Below are positions 35,984 to 45,000 of a DNA stretch of 64,000 bases, piece after piece. The notes below the pieces were generated by a model, which saw nothing but the letters and a program-made list of their open reading frames with translations, made no database searches and had not been told where the DNA came from. Source of the stretch: Planctomycetota bacterium. GTDB taxonomy: Bacteria; Planctomycetota; UBA1135; UBA2386. The position numbers and the translations under genes were made by a program. The stretch lies in NCBI GenBank assembly GCA_028281765.1, contig JANQJF010000081.1:39475-103474 (forward strand), read 5' to 3'. Numbering within the stretch: the first letter of the stretch is position 1; each line of letters starts with the position of its first letter.

Positions 35984-37633
35984 TCAGTGAGGGTGACCGT
36001 GGCCCATGCCGCCGCCTTGGTCGGCCTGCAGCGCGAGCTGCAGCGGCATCGCGCCGCTCAGCACGAGAGGAGTGCCCGGCGCAATCGACCCGGGGCCGCT
36101 CGCGGGCACGATCGCGTGCGTCGCGTCGCGGTACAGCACGCGGACTTCGACCGGTAGGAAGTGCTCGTCGCGGTAGACGTAGGCGAGCGTCGCCGCGCCC
36201 TCGGTTGCCAGCGCGTCTGCCGCGAGCACGATGACGTCATCGAACGACTCTGTCGGAACCCGTAACGCGTATCGCTGTCCGGACCGAAGGCGCCAAGTCG
36301 GTGACTTCGGTGCCGTGCGAGTGTTCGTCAGTTCGGCGATCCCGGCCGTGCCCGCGTGATCGTCCTCGACGAGGCGCGTGACTCGCACATCGTCGATCGG
36401 TTCGGCCGAGCCGAAGATCAGCGGTTCGGCGCGGCAGGGTGTGCCCGATTCGATCGCGCGCCGAAGCGCTTCGACCTCGGTGCCGATCGGTTCGACGTGC
36501 AGCCAGAGCCGGCGAGGATCGTGCAGGATCATCAGCACGTCGCCGGACTCGACGCGTGCGCCCGGTTTGACGGTGACTTCCGCGATGTCCCAGTCGGCAG
36601 CTCGCGTCGGAGCCACGACTCGGACGACCGGAGCGAACGCGTTTGCCGCGTGGATTCGACGCACGTCCTCCGTCGTCTTTCCTTGCAGCAGGAGCACACC
36701 GATGTCCTGTACGTGGGATTGCGCGGTCGGGGTCTCCGCGAGCCAGCGAACCAGATCGGCGTCGATCAGGTCGCGCGCCGCGAGTTCCCCGATGGTCGCG
36801 ATCGTCCATGCTTCGTTCTGACGAGTTTCGTCGAGCGCGTCCGCGAGATCACGTGCAGCTTCGGGCCACAGGCCGTTGTGCTCGAGCGCGCGGCGCCATG
36901 TCGTCGCGGAAATCCCGGGTAGGCCTCGGCCGTCGAGCACGGCTTGGATCTCGGCATCGGACAAGCCGTGTCTCTCGAGCTCGTGGTGGGCGTGGTCGAA
37001 CTCCATCTGCGCGCGCTCCATCGAGTAGCGCAGCTGGATCGCGCGCTCACGCGGCACGAGCGGGAGCTCGGATTCGCCGGTCAATCCCTCGATACGTTCG
37101 AGCTCGCGACGTGCGATCTTCAGTTCGCCGTTCGTGCGACGGAGCGCGACGAGCGCTTCGTGCCGTTCTTCTTGTGCGGGCCGGAGCACGTCGGCGGTCA
37201 GCTGGAGCTGCAGGCGAGGGATGGCCTCGCGCACGATCTCGACCAAGACGGATCCCGCTTCGGCGACTTCGCCGCTGCGCACCTGGATCGAGCGCACGCG
37301 GCCGCCGATCGGGGCGTGGAGCGGCTGCTCGACTTCGGGAGGGGCGACGACGATACCGGCGATCTGCCGGGTTCGTTGGAACGTCTCGGGCTGCACTTTC
37401 CCCGTCGTGACGCCGAGGTTGCGCATGGTCGTCGGCGAAAGGTGGTCGTGATCGTCGTCGTGATCATCGTCGTGGTCGTCGTCGGCGCCATGCGAGTGGC
37501 CGCCCCCATGGGAGTGACCGTGGTCGTCGCCGCCCGCATCGGCGGTTGCTCCGGCGTAGTAGCCGGTTGCCAGGCCGACGCCGGTGAACACCAGCGCGCC
37601 GACCACGAGAGAGACACTGCGAGTGAGACTCAT
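35984..37633 (-). CDS. czcB: Periplasmic adaptor of the RND efflux system, His-rich, with an insertion
   Basis: A 549-residue membrane-fusion protein linking the RND pump and the TolC-like channel. After an N-terminal membrane anchor (about 8-29), residues 36-64 are a His/Asp cluster (GGGHSHGADDDHDDDHDD), a plausible metal-binding stretch. The lipoyl half-motif LHAPIGGRVRSIQVRSGEV (about 105-123) leads into a long helical region, and KPGARVESGDVLMILHD is the returning half. The helical part contains an insert of about 100 residues (225-330) beyond the usual hairpin, including GRGLPGISATTWRRALEHNG. The ATG at 37633 overlaps the czcC stop (ATGA), giving translational coupling. Family assignment is strong; the role of the insert is unknown. 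Confidence 0.85.
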   Translation of the reverse strand: MSLTRSVSLVVGALVFTGVGLATGYYAGATADAGGDDHGHSHGGGHSHGADDDHDDDHDDDHDHLSPTTMRNLGVTTGKVQPETFQRTRQIAGIVVAPPEVEQPLHAPIGGRVRSIQVRSGEVAEAGSVLVEIVREAIPRLQLQLTADVLRPAQEERHEALVALRRTNGELKIARRELERIEGLTGESELPLVPRERAIQLRYSMERAQMEFDHAHHELERHGLSDAEIQAVLDGRGLPGISATTWRRALEHNGLWPEAARDLADALDETRQNEAWTIATIGELAARDLIDADLVRWLAETPTAQSHVQDIGVLLLQGKTTEDVRRIHAANAFAPVVRVVAPTRAADWDIAEVTVKPGARVESGDVLMILHDPRRLWLHVEPIGTEVEALRRAIESGTPCRAEPLIFGSAEPIDDVRVTRLVEDDHAGTAGIAELTNTRTAPKSPTWRLRSGQRYALRVPTESFDDVIVLAADALATEGAATLAYVYRDEHFLPVEVRVLYRDATHAIVPASGPGSIAPGTPLVLSGAMPLQLALQADQGGGMGHGHPH

Positions 37634-39018
37634 CGCGAACCTCCGGGTTCGATGGGCGATGGGGGAGTCGGGTCCTCGCCGCCACCACCGGGGAATTCCA
37701 AGAAACGCGCGCCGCTGGCGCGCTCGAGTCGGGACCAAGCGTCGAGCGCATCGAGCTGCGCCTCGAACGCATCGCGCCGCGCGCGCCGGAGGCTGCGCGC
37801 GGCGTCGAGGTAGCGGAGCACGCCGCCTGTGCCGGCGCGGACCGCACGCGCGGCGATCTCGACGCCTTGCTCGGCGAGGGGCAGGATCCGCTGTTCGAAG
37901 AGGCGATGGCGTCGCGTCGTGATCGCAACGTCCGCGCGCGCGCGCTCGAGCGCGGCGAGCACGCGGGCGGACTCCGCCTTGAAGCGCGTGCGCATCTCGT
38001 CGCGGTGCGCCGCAGCCGTTGCGATCGCGCGCTGATTGCGGTCGAAGAGCGGCAGGTTCATGCCAACGGCCAACGTCAGCAGGTCGAACGACTCGCTGAC
38101 TTCGCCCTGGAACTGCGGCAGGAGCTGCAGATCCGGATACTGTTGGATGATCTCGAGTCGCAGGGTGCGATCGGATGCTTCGTAGGCGGCGCGGAGCCGC
38201 AGGAGCTGCGGGTGGCGATCCGCGATGCCGCCGCGTAGGTCGTCGAGCGACGGCGCATTCTCCGGGGTGTTCGGGAGTGCGTCCGCCGACGTGAGACGGA
38301 AGTGCGACGTGGCCACGCCGGTGTGGGTCGCGAGGCTCGCGGCGAGCCGAGTGCGCGTCAGCTCGTCCTCGATGCGCTGCGCCTCACTGCGCGCGTGCTC
38401 GAGTTCGAACTGCGCCGTGTCGGCCGCTGTGGCTTGGCCGGCCGCGACGAGTCGCTCGAGGAGTCCGACCGACCGGCTGGCCGCGTCGACCGCGTCGTCA
38501 GCCACGGCGAGGCGCAGGTCGGCGATCGTCAGCGCGGCGAATTCGCGCCGCACTTCGGTCCAGACTTCGTGCAGCGTCGCGAGGACTTCGATCCGCGCGA
38601 GCTCGGCGCGGCTGCGCTCGACTTCGTCGCGCCGCGCGCGTCGATCCGTCCACGGGATCGACCAGCTGAACGTGCCGTACGGCACGACGTCGGGTGAACC
38701 CGCGGTGCCGAGTCCGAGGATCGGACCCAGGCTGATGGCGGGATTGGCCAAGGGTGTCGACACCTCGGCTCGCGCCGTCGCCGTCTCGAATGCCGCGAGC
38801 GCTTCCCGGACGGCCGGGCCGCGGTCGCGGAGCCAGTCGCGCGCGTGCGCGAGCGTGATGGCGTCCGTCGGTGCGTCGACGGCGCGCGCGCGCGCGAGTT
38901 CGTCGAGCAGTCTCTCGGGCTCGAGCGGCGCGGCTTCGTAGTCCGCGAATCCGCAGCCCGCGAGCAGCGAGCAGAGAGTCAGTCGAAGGAGTATGAGCTT
39001 GTGGCTCGGGTCGTACAT
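37630..39018 (-). CDS. czcC: TolC-family outer-membrane channel lipoprotein (CzcC-like)
   Basis: A 462-residue outer-membrane efflux channel subunit. A lipoprotein signal (LCSLLAGC) is followed by long alpha-helical coiled-coil repeats of the TolC/OEP type: NPAISLGPILGLG and FSWSIPWTDRRARRDEVERS in the first repeat, and QFQGEVSESFDLLTLAVGMN and LPLFDRNQRA in the second. It forms the exit duct of the CzcCBA pump across the outer membrane. First of the three pump genes in transcription order, it follows a small His-rich gene (39066-39461) by 47 bases and overlaps czcB by four. Confidence 0.87.
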   Translation of the reverse strand: MYDPSHKLILLRLTLCSLLAGCGFADYEAAPLEPERLLDELARARAVDAPTDAITLAHARDWLRDRGPAVREALAAFETATARAEVSTPLANPAISLGPILGLGTAGSPDVVPYGTFSWSIPWTDRRARRDEVERSRAELARIEVLATLHEVWTEVRREFAALTIADLRLAVADDAVDAASRSVGLLERLVAAGQATAADTAQFELEHARSEAQRIEDELTRTRLAASLATHTGVATSHFRLTSADALPNTPENAPSLDDLRGGIADRHPQLLRLRAAYEASDRTLRLEIIQQYPDLQLLPQFQGEVSESFDLLTLAVGMNLPLFDRNQRAIATAAAHRDEMRTRFKAESARVLAALERARADVAITTRRHRLFEQRILPLAEQGVEIAARAVRAGTGGVLRYLDAARSLRRARRDAFEAQLDALDAWSRLERASGARFLEFPGGGGEDPTPPSPIEPGGSR

Positions 39019-39065
39019 GAGTGTTCCTGTTCCGGGTCCTGGACGCGCGAGGGGGCGCGGAGGAC

Positions 39066-39461
39066 TCAGATCAGGAGCACGACGGAACGGACGAGGCGGA
39101 GGCCTGGTGGGTCTCCGTGCGGCGGCCCCGTCGGGCCGCGCGCGATCGCGTCTGGCGGCGGCACGTCCGGGTTGGTCTGCGGGAGCCGGCTCGGTGCGAT
39201 GACGGACACCGGCGACTTTTCCGTGTCGAATCGGGTTTCGTCGGGCCCGAAACCGTCGAACGCGTCGATCTCGATCTCTCGATGCCCTTCGGCCGGTGGG
39301 TGATCGTGGTCGTGATCGTGCGAAGACGTGCCGCTACCCCAGACGTGGATGTGGTCGCCGTGCAGGCACAGGACGAGACCGCTCGTCGGCACGCTCGCCG
39401 CGACCATGCAGAACACGGTCGTGAGCCAGGTCAACCAGGTTTGTCGCAGCCGCACGAACAT
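39066..39461 (-). CDS. Small His-rich exported protein at the head of the czc operon
   Basis: A 131-residue protein. The ATG at 39461 opens a hydrophobic signal (WLTTVFCMVAASVPTSGLVL) followed by CLHGDHIHVWGSG and a His/Asp stretch (SSHDHDHDHPPAEGH), likely metal-binding. The C-terminal end is Pro-rich and finishes with LRLVRSVVLLI. Family not recognised by name, but position as first gene of a czcCBA operon and its His clusters point to periplasmic metal capture or sensing. Longer in-frame starts run into the divergent rhodanese gene and are unlikely. Confidence 0.7.
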   Translation of the reverse strand: MFVRLRQTWLTWLTTVFCMVAASVPTSGLVLCLHGDHIHVWGSGTSSHDHDHDHPPAEGHREIEIDAFDGFGPDETRFDTEKSPVSVIAPSRLPQTNPDVPPPDAIARGPTGPPHGDPPGLRLVRSVVLLI

Positions 39462-39588
39462 CGGAGGACTGGACTGTAGCCGCCGGTGCCCCGCTCGACC
39501 AGGCCGAGGTCTTCGACGCCGGATCCCGGTGTTCGTTCGCGACCGAAATCCGTCGCGCAACCGGCCGCGCGCGGGCAGACTCGCCGGC

Positions 39589-40101
39589 ATGCGTTCGAGG
39601 TGGACCTTTTGGATCTGGATTCTCACGACGTGCGGCGCGGTGCTCGGGTGCGCCGGGTCGGGCGTCGACGCGCCGTCCCCCGAGCGGTGGCGCGCGGTCA
39701 AGGACGAGATCCGGTCTCAGTTCCCGGGCGTGCGGAACCTGACGACCGAGGACGTGGTGGCGCTCCCGAAGGATGTGGTTCTCGTCGACGTGCGGCGTGC
39801 CGACGAATACGCGGTCAGTCGTTTGCCCGGCGCGATCCACGCGTCGTCGGACGGAGACCTCGCGGCCATTCCGCGCGACCGGCCGGTCGTCGTCTACTGC
39901 TCCGTCGGCTACCGCTCGGCGCAGGTCGCGGATCGACTCGCGAAGGACGGCCATCCCGACGTGCGCAACTACCTCGGGTCGATCTTCGAATGGGCCAACG
40001 CGGGTCACGCGCTCGAGAACGATGCGGGCGCCGCGACGACGGTGCATCCGTTCAACGCGGACTGGGGGCAGCTGCTGCGCCCCGAGCGGAGGCAGGACTG
40101 A
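39589..40101 (+). CDS. Rhodanese-domain lipoprotein
   Basis: A 170-residue exported sulfurtransferase-like protein. The N-terminal lipoprotein signal is TTCGAVLGCAGSG. The rhodanese domain (about 47-140) has VVLVDVRRADEYAVSRLPGA, then the active-site loop VYCSVGYRS with the catalytic Cys, and SIFEWANAG near the end. It may transfer sulfur or act as a phosphatase-like/redox protein in the periplasm. Its stop overlaps the start of xthA (TGATG), so both are translated from one message. It is divergent from the czc operon leader gene, sharing 127 bases. Confidence 0.85.
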   Translation: MRSRWTFWIWILTTCGAVLGCAGSGVDAPSPERWRAVKDEIRSQFPGVRNLTTEDVVALPKDVVLVDVRRADEYAVSRLPGAIHASSDGDLAAIPRDRPVVVYCSVGYRSAQVADRLAKDGHPDVRNYLGSIFEWANAGHALENDAGAATTVHPFNADWGQLLRPERRQD

Positions 40102-40865
40102 TGCGCATCGTCTCTTGGAACGTCAATGGTCTCCGCGCCGCATCGAAGAAGGGTTTCGCCGACTGGTTGCGCGAAGACGCGCCCGACGTCTTGCTGCTGC
40201 AAGAGACCAAGGCTCGGCGTGACGACCTGCCGAAGAAGCTCGTCGAGATCGACGGTTACACGAGCGAGTTCCACGCCGCGAAGCGCAGGGGCTACAGCGG
40301 CGTCGCGATCTACAGCAACCGCGAACCCGACGAGTGGCTGGTCGGACTCGGCGACGACACGTTCGACGAGGAAGGGCGACTCCTGTGCGCGCGGTTCGGC
40401 GACGTCGTCGTCGGCTCGGTCTACTTCCCGAACAGTCAGGCGGAGGGGCGGCGCCTCGACTACCGGCTCGCGTTCAATCGCGCGTTCGCCGAGTACTTCG
40501 ATCGGCTGCGCAGCGATGGCCTGCAGGTGGTCGTCGGTGGCGACTACAACGTCGCGCACGAAGAGATAGACATCGCGCGTCCGAAACAGAACACGAAGAA
40601 CCCCGGCTTCTTGCCGGAGGAGCGCGCGTGGATGACCGAGTTCTTGGCCGAGGGTTGGGTCGACACGTGGCGGAATCGCAATCCGGACCTCGCGGAGGTG
40701 TACTCGTGGTGGAGCTACCGGTTCGCCGCGCGGGAGAAGAACATCGGGTGGCGGTTGGATTATCTGTGCGTGGACGAAGGGATGGGGGCGCGGGTGAAGA
40801 GCGTGGACATCCTCGGGGACGTGACGGGGTCGGATCACTGTCCGGTGGCGGTAGAAGTCGACTAG
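40101..40865 (+). CDS. xthA: Exodeoxyribonuclease III
   Basis: A 254-residue AP endonuclease/3'-exonuclease of base-excision repair. The motifs are complete: RIVSWNVNGLRA, LLLQETKA (metal-binding Glu), GYSGVAIYS, SVYFPNSQ (Tyr, Asn), VVGGDYNVAH (catalytic Asp/Asn), YSWWSYRF-AREKNIGWRLDY and GSDHCPVAVEVD (catalytic His). Length is standard for ExoIII. It is translationally coupled to the rhodanese gene. Nine bases after its stop the large palindromic repeat copy 1 starts. Together with the family 4 glycosylase, the window carries two steps of uracil repair, though not in the same operon. Confidence 0.95.
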   Translation: MRIVSWNVNGLRAASKKGFADWLREDAPDVLLLQETKARRDDLPKKLVEIDGYTSEFHAAKRRGYSGVAIYSNREPDEWLVGLGDDTFDEEGRLLCARFGDVVVGSVYFPNSQAEGRRLDYRLAFNRAFAEYFDRLRSDGLQVVVGGDYNVAHEEIDIARPKQNTKNPGFLPEERAWMTEFLAEGWVDTWRNRNPDLAEVYSWWSYRFAAREKNIGWRLDYLCVDEGMGARVKSVDILGDVTGSDHCPVAVEVD

Positions 40866-40873
40866 CGTGGGCT

Positions 40874-41006
40874 CCGTTTTCGGACCCGGGCCCGGACCCG
40901 TTCACGTTCCGCGGGTCGGGACTCGGGACACGGGACTAGGTCTCGAACGAATCCCGTGTCCCGACCCGTGGAACGTGAACGGGTCCGGGTCCGAGCCCGA
41001 AAACGG
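40874..41006. repeat. Large palindromic repeat element, copy 1
   Basis: A 133-base imperfect palindrome directly behind xthA. It begins CCGTTTTCGG and ends CCGAAAACGG. The outer 35 bases of each arm (from 40876 and back from 41004) match at 32 positions, and bases 40894-40910 pair perfectly with 40970-40986. The inner parts share GGGTCGGGAC units; one arm has an extra 6-base unit. The centre is about 15 bases of non-paired sequence. A closely related element lies at 47749-47870. No open frame fits it. It may be a REP/BIME-like or MITE-like unit, and could fold in RNA as a terminator or mRNA-end stabiliser. Confidence 0.85.
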
Positions 41007-41216
41007 GGGCGCACGGCTGACCTCGGCGCATTTTTCTTTGTGTAGCCGAAGTGCGACACCTCCGCACGTTTCCCTCGCATCCACGGCCTCCGTGCCCACC
41101 CGACGCTTGCCTTCTCCCCTGGCACGGCCCACGCCTGCATGTCCCCCTCAGGAGACACCGGCGATTCGCCCCGTTTCGACGGAACAAGCGGCCGGATGGA
41201 ATGGTCGATGGGACGT
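41007..41216. other. Intergenic leader after the repeat
   Basis: With the repeat, this makes a 351-base gene-free stretch. A T-rich run (CATTTTTCTTTGTG, about 41029-41042) is the only AT-rich segment and could be the tail of a terminator or part of a promoter for the next gene. I see no gene or other structure. Confidence 0.5.
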
Positions 41217-41906
41217 ATGATGAAACCTATGCGATGCACAACTGTCATGTCTCTGGCCGCACTGCTGGTGCTCACCAGCTGTGCAGCCACCTCTGACGCC
41301 CGGCTTTCGCGCGAGGAGCTCTACGAGCTGCACATGAAGCCGTTCGAAGACCTGAAGGCTCAGAAGGCCGAACTCTGGGAGCTGGGGTTCACGCCGGAAG
41401 AGTTCGAGTTCGAAGGGGCTGGCAAGGTCACCGTCAGCAACTGGCAGCTCACGGGCTGGCCCGGTGAGGTGCACGTCAACGCGCGCATTCTCTACGAGAA
41501 CACCACCGAAGCGCCCGTGCAGCACGCGGTCGTCTGGCTCGAGATCCTCGACTCCGAGGGTCGGGTCGCCGGCTCGACGGGCGTGCGCCTGATGAACCCA
41601 CTCGGCTATCCCGTGTGGCCGGGCGGGATGGTCGCCCTGACGGTGCGGGCGCCGACGAACGATGCGCACCTCGACCCCAAGGGCTGGCAATGGGGCGTCG
41701 CGTGTTCGGCGCACGAGGACCCGGATCCGGGCGACAAGCCGGTGCTCGTCGTGACCGAGGACCTCGTCGACAAGGGTCGGGCTCCCGGCACCGAGCGGGG
41801 GGATTGGCGTCGCCTGCCCAACCGGCCGCAGACTCAGTTCCGCGGGTCCTACTACACGCGGCCGGGGCCGCTGCTGACGCCTGGCGTCCCCTACTGGGAG
41901 CGCTGA
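41217..41906 (+). CDS. Lipoprotein of unknown function
   Basis: A 229-residue exported lipoprotein. The signal is MSLAALLVLTSCAA with the lipobox Cys. The mature domain has one immunoglobulin-like beta block: TVSNWQLTGWPGEVHVNARI followed by HAVVWLEILDSEGRVAGS, similar in shape to domains of the DUF1425/FxLYD type that stabilise or bind in the periplasm, but I cannot assign it firmly. Several in-frame ATGs (41208, 41217, 41220, 41229) could serve as start; all keep the lipobox. It ends just before a strong terminator. Confidence 0.68.
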   Translation: MMKPMRCTTVMSLAALLVLTSCAATSDARLSREELYELHMKPFEDLKAQKAELWELGFTPEEFEFEGAGKVTVSNWQLTGWPGEVHVNARILYENTTEAPVQHAVVWLEILDSEGRVAGSTGVRLMNPLGYPVWPGGMVALTVRAPTNDAHLDPKGWQWGVACSAHEDPDPGDKPVLVVTEDLVDKGRAPGTERGDWRRLPNRPQTQFRGSYYTRPGPLLTPGVPYWER

Positions 41907-41942
41907 TCCTGCGGCGCAGCGGGCCCTAAGGGCCAGGGAAGA

Positions 41943-41970
41943 AGCGAGCTATGATTGAGCTCGCTTTTTT
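41943..41970 (+). terminator. Rho-independent terminator
   Basis: AGCGAGCT (41943-41950) pairs perfectly with AGCTCGCT (41958-41965) over a 7-base loop and runs straight into TTTTTT. It follows the lipoprotein gene stop by 37 bases and precedes the sigma-fusion gene, so that gene must have its own promoter in the 51 bases before its start. Confidence 0.9.
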
Positions 41971-42021
41971 CGTGCCTCTTTTTGACCCCGAAATCCCGCT
42001 GCTGGTGTTCCCCCGGCCGAC

Positions 42022-45000
42022 ATGACGAGTGCGTTCGGAGATCTCGACCTTCACGGCCTGCTGGGCGAAGAGCCCTTCGTCAGGAATCTGGCCCGGTCGC
42101 TGCTCTTCGACGAGCACCAAGTCGATGACGTCGTCCAGCAGACTTGGGTCGCCGCGATGAAGGCATCGCGCGGCTCGCGCAGCTGGCTTGCGTCGGTCGT
42201 CCGGAGTCGCGCGTCGAACGTGCGGCGGGATGCGCAGCGTGTTCGAGATCGCGAGCACGCGGGAGCGCGCGTCGAGACCTTGCCCTCGACGTCCGAGCTG
42301 CTCGAACGCGAGGAGCTGCGGCGAAACGTCGTCGAAGCGGTCGGTGCGCTGCCCGAGAAGTATCGGGTGGTCGTGCTGCTCCGCTTCTATGAAGGCTTGC
42401 CGCCGCGCAAGATCGCGACCGAGCTGGGCGTGAACCGCGATACCGTCGCGACACGCCTCAAGCGCGGGCTCGCGATGCTGCGCGAGCGCCTCGACGCATC
42501 CCACGACGGCAATCGACAGCGGTGGGCCTTGGGACTGGTTCCGCTCGCGGTGCCGCTGTCGCCGAAGAGCGCAGCGGTTGCACTCGTCGCCAAAGCAGGA
42601 GTTTGGATGTTGGCGATGAAACAGTGGGTCTTCGTGGCGGCCGGCCTGGCCGTAGTTCTGATCGGATGGGGTGTAGCGGCGGACTGGTTCGGCACCGAGC
42701 CGGAAGAGCCGGACTTCCAGTTGCCGCAAGTGCAGGCCGCGACGGGCGACGTCGAAGAGCCCGTCGAATCGACGGTCGACGACGTCGACGCCGGCAGTGC
42801 GTCGCGCGTCGTCGTCGACGAGACCGCGCGCAGCGGGGGGCTGCCGTCCTCGGTGCACGCCGCGCTGTGTGGATTCCGCGGGCGCGTCGTCGGTGCGAAC
42901 GGCGAGCCGGCCGCGGACGAACTCGTGCGGCTGATCGGCATCGACCCGGTGCACACGATGGGCAGCGTGTTCGACCCGGACGGTCGCGGTGCCGGATTCC
43001 TCGACGCGGGCCCGAGTTCGCGTTCGGTGCGCACCGACGAGGACGGCGTGTTCTTGATCGAAGGGGCGCACCCCGACGCGATCTATGCTTTGCACGCGGG
43101 TGTCGACGGCGACGACCCGACCTGGTCGATGCTGCAACGCACGGCCGGTCCCGCGGAGATCATCGACCTCGGCACGATCACGCTCGTGCAGAAGGGCGCG
43201 ATCACGGGCCGCGTCGTCGACGAAGAAGGCGAGCCGGTCGTCGGAGCCGACGTCTGGTCGGCGGACATTCCCGGCGGCGTGATGTCGGTGGCTCCGGTCG
43301 ATCGCCTGCAGCCCGGCGGAGCGGTGTTCGTCGCCGTGCCGCGCATCGAGTTCTCGGTCGACTCTCCGGACGCGATCGAGGCCTACCACAAGAAGCTGCG
43401 GAGACACTTCGCCTCGCGGGTCACCGAGTCCAACGACGACACGGAGTTCCTCGCGCTCGATCTGCCCGGCTGGTTCAACCGTGTCTATCGCGAGCTTCCG
43501 GTCGCGCGCACGACGACCGACGGCGACGGCGCGTTCACGCTGCGGGGCGTGCCCAAGGGCAGTGCGGCGCTCGTCGTCACGGCGCCGGGCTACCTCAACG
43601 GTGGCAAGCCACGCGTCTTGGTGAAGCCCGGCGTCGCACGCGACGTCGGCGAACTCGAGCTCAAGGAAGGCAACGTGTGCGGTGGCGTCGTGCGCGACGA
43701 GGCCGGCACGCCGCTGAGCGGGGCGCAGGTGCGCGTCGCCGCGCGTCCGTCGATCGGTCTGACCGGCGTGCTGTTCGGCGGCTTCGAGGCTACGGTCGAT
43801 GCGGAAGGGCGCTTCGAGGTCACGGGCCTGCCGCGCGACGAGATCTTCGTCGCGGCGCGCCGCGGCGTCGGCCAGCCTTGGACGGTCCACGGGCCGTACG
43901 ATCCGGACGACGAGGACATCGAGATCACGTTCGAGGCGCTGCGCGACGTGAAGCTCGAAGTCGCGAGCTCCGCGGACGACGTCTCCCTGGAGAACGTGCG
44001 CGTCGCCGTGCGGCGCGGCCCGCCGCTCGGGGAGCTGACGGTGTTGGGTCTGCAGCCCGAGCTGCCGGCGAGGCGCACGGCGGACGCCGATGGCGTGACC
44101 GTGCACGGTCTCGAGCCGGGGAAGTATACGTTCCAAGTTTCGGCGGACGGCCACGCGATCGCGCTGGCGGTCGTCGATCTCGGGGAAGCGAACGCGACGT
44201 GCAGCGTCGAACTGCAGCCCGTCGCGACGACGGCACTCCGCGTCGTGGACTCTGCGGGCGCGCCGATCGAGGGGGCGCAGGTCTTCGCGCAGTCGGTCGA
44301 GACTCCGGGATGGGGACGGTCGGTGCTGTTCGGCTTCGGCTCGATTCGCGGGTGGAACGAGCTCGCGCGCTTCGTCGGTTTCTCGGATGCCGCGGGCGAG
44401 CTCGCGATCGACGTGCTGCCAGCCGGCAAGACGAGCATCTGCGTGCGTCACCCGGCGTTCGGAGCGGGGTTCGCCTCGGTCGAGCTGCCGGTCGACGAGA
44501 CCGTCATCGAGCTCGAGGAACCGGGCGTCGTGCACGGCACGCTCTACGACGGCGGCAAGCCGGCTTCGTCCGACAAGCACCGCCTCGTCGCCAAGCCGGT
44601 GAGCATCGAGATGCCAATGCCGAGTGCGGGTGGGCAAGCGGTTCCGGATGCCCAGGGCCAGTTCCGGTTCGAGGGGCTCGCCAAGGGCCGCTACGATATC
44701 GAAGTCGAGGAGTCATTGGCGGACGTGAAGTCGCTCGGCGACATCATCGACAACACCACGCTTGGCTACAGCTTCTCGTGGGGCAGAGATCGCGAAGTTC
44801 GAGTCGAAGTCGAGGCTGGCGGCGAGCACGAGGTCGTGTTCGACGTCGACCCCGACCGTACTGTGCCCGGCACGGGGGGCTTCCTGCGAATTCGCGTCAC
44901 GGTCGACGGGCAGCCCGCGGTCGGCTATCGCGTCAAAAAGGGTGAGTGGGGGAATGACGCGCTCGGCGAGCTCGACGCCTCCGGCAGCCTTCTCAGCGAC

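Noticed and set aside
41926..44637. A 903-codon minus-strand open frame
   Set aside because: It is the antisense shadow of the sigma-factor fusion, which has recognisable sigma and beta domains. The shadow has no start context and is Arg/Asp-rich.
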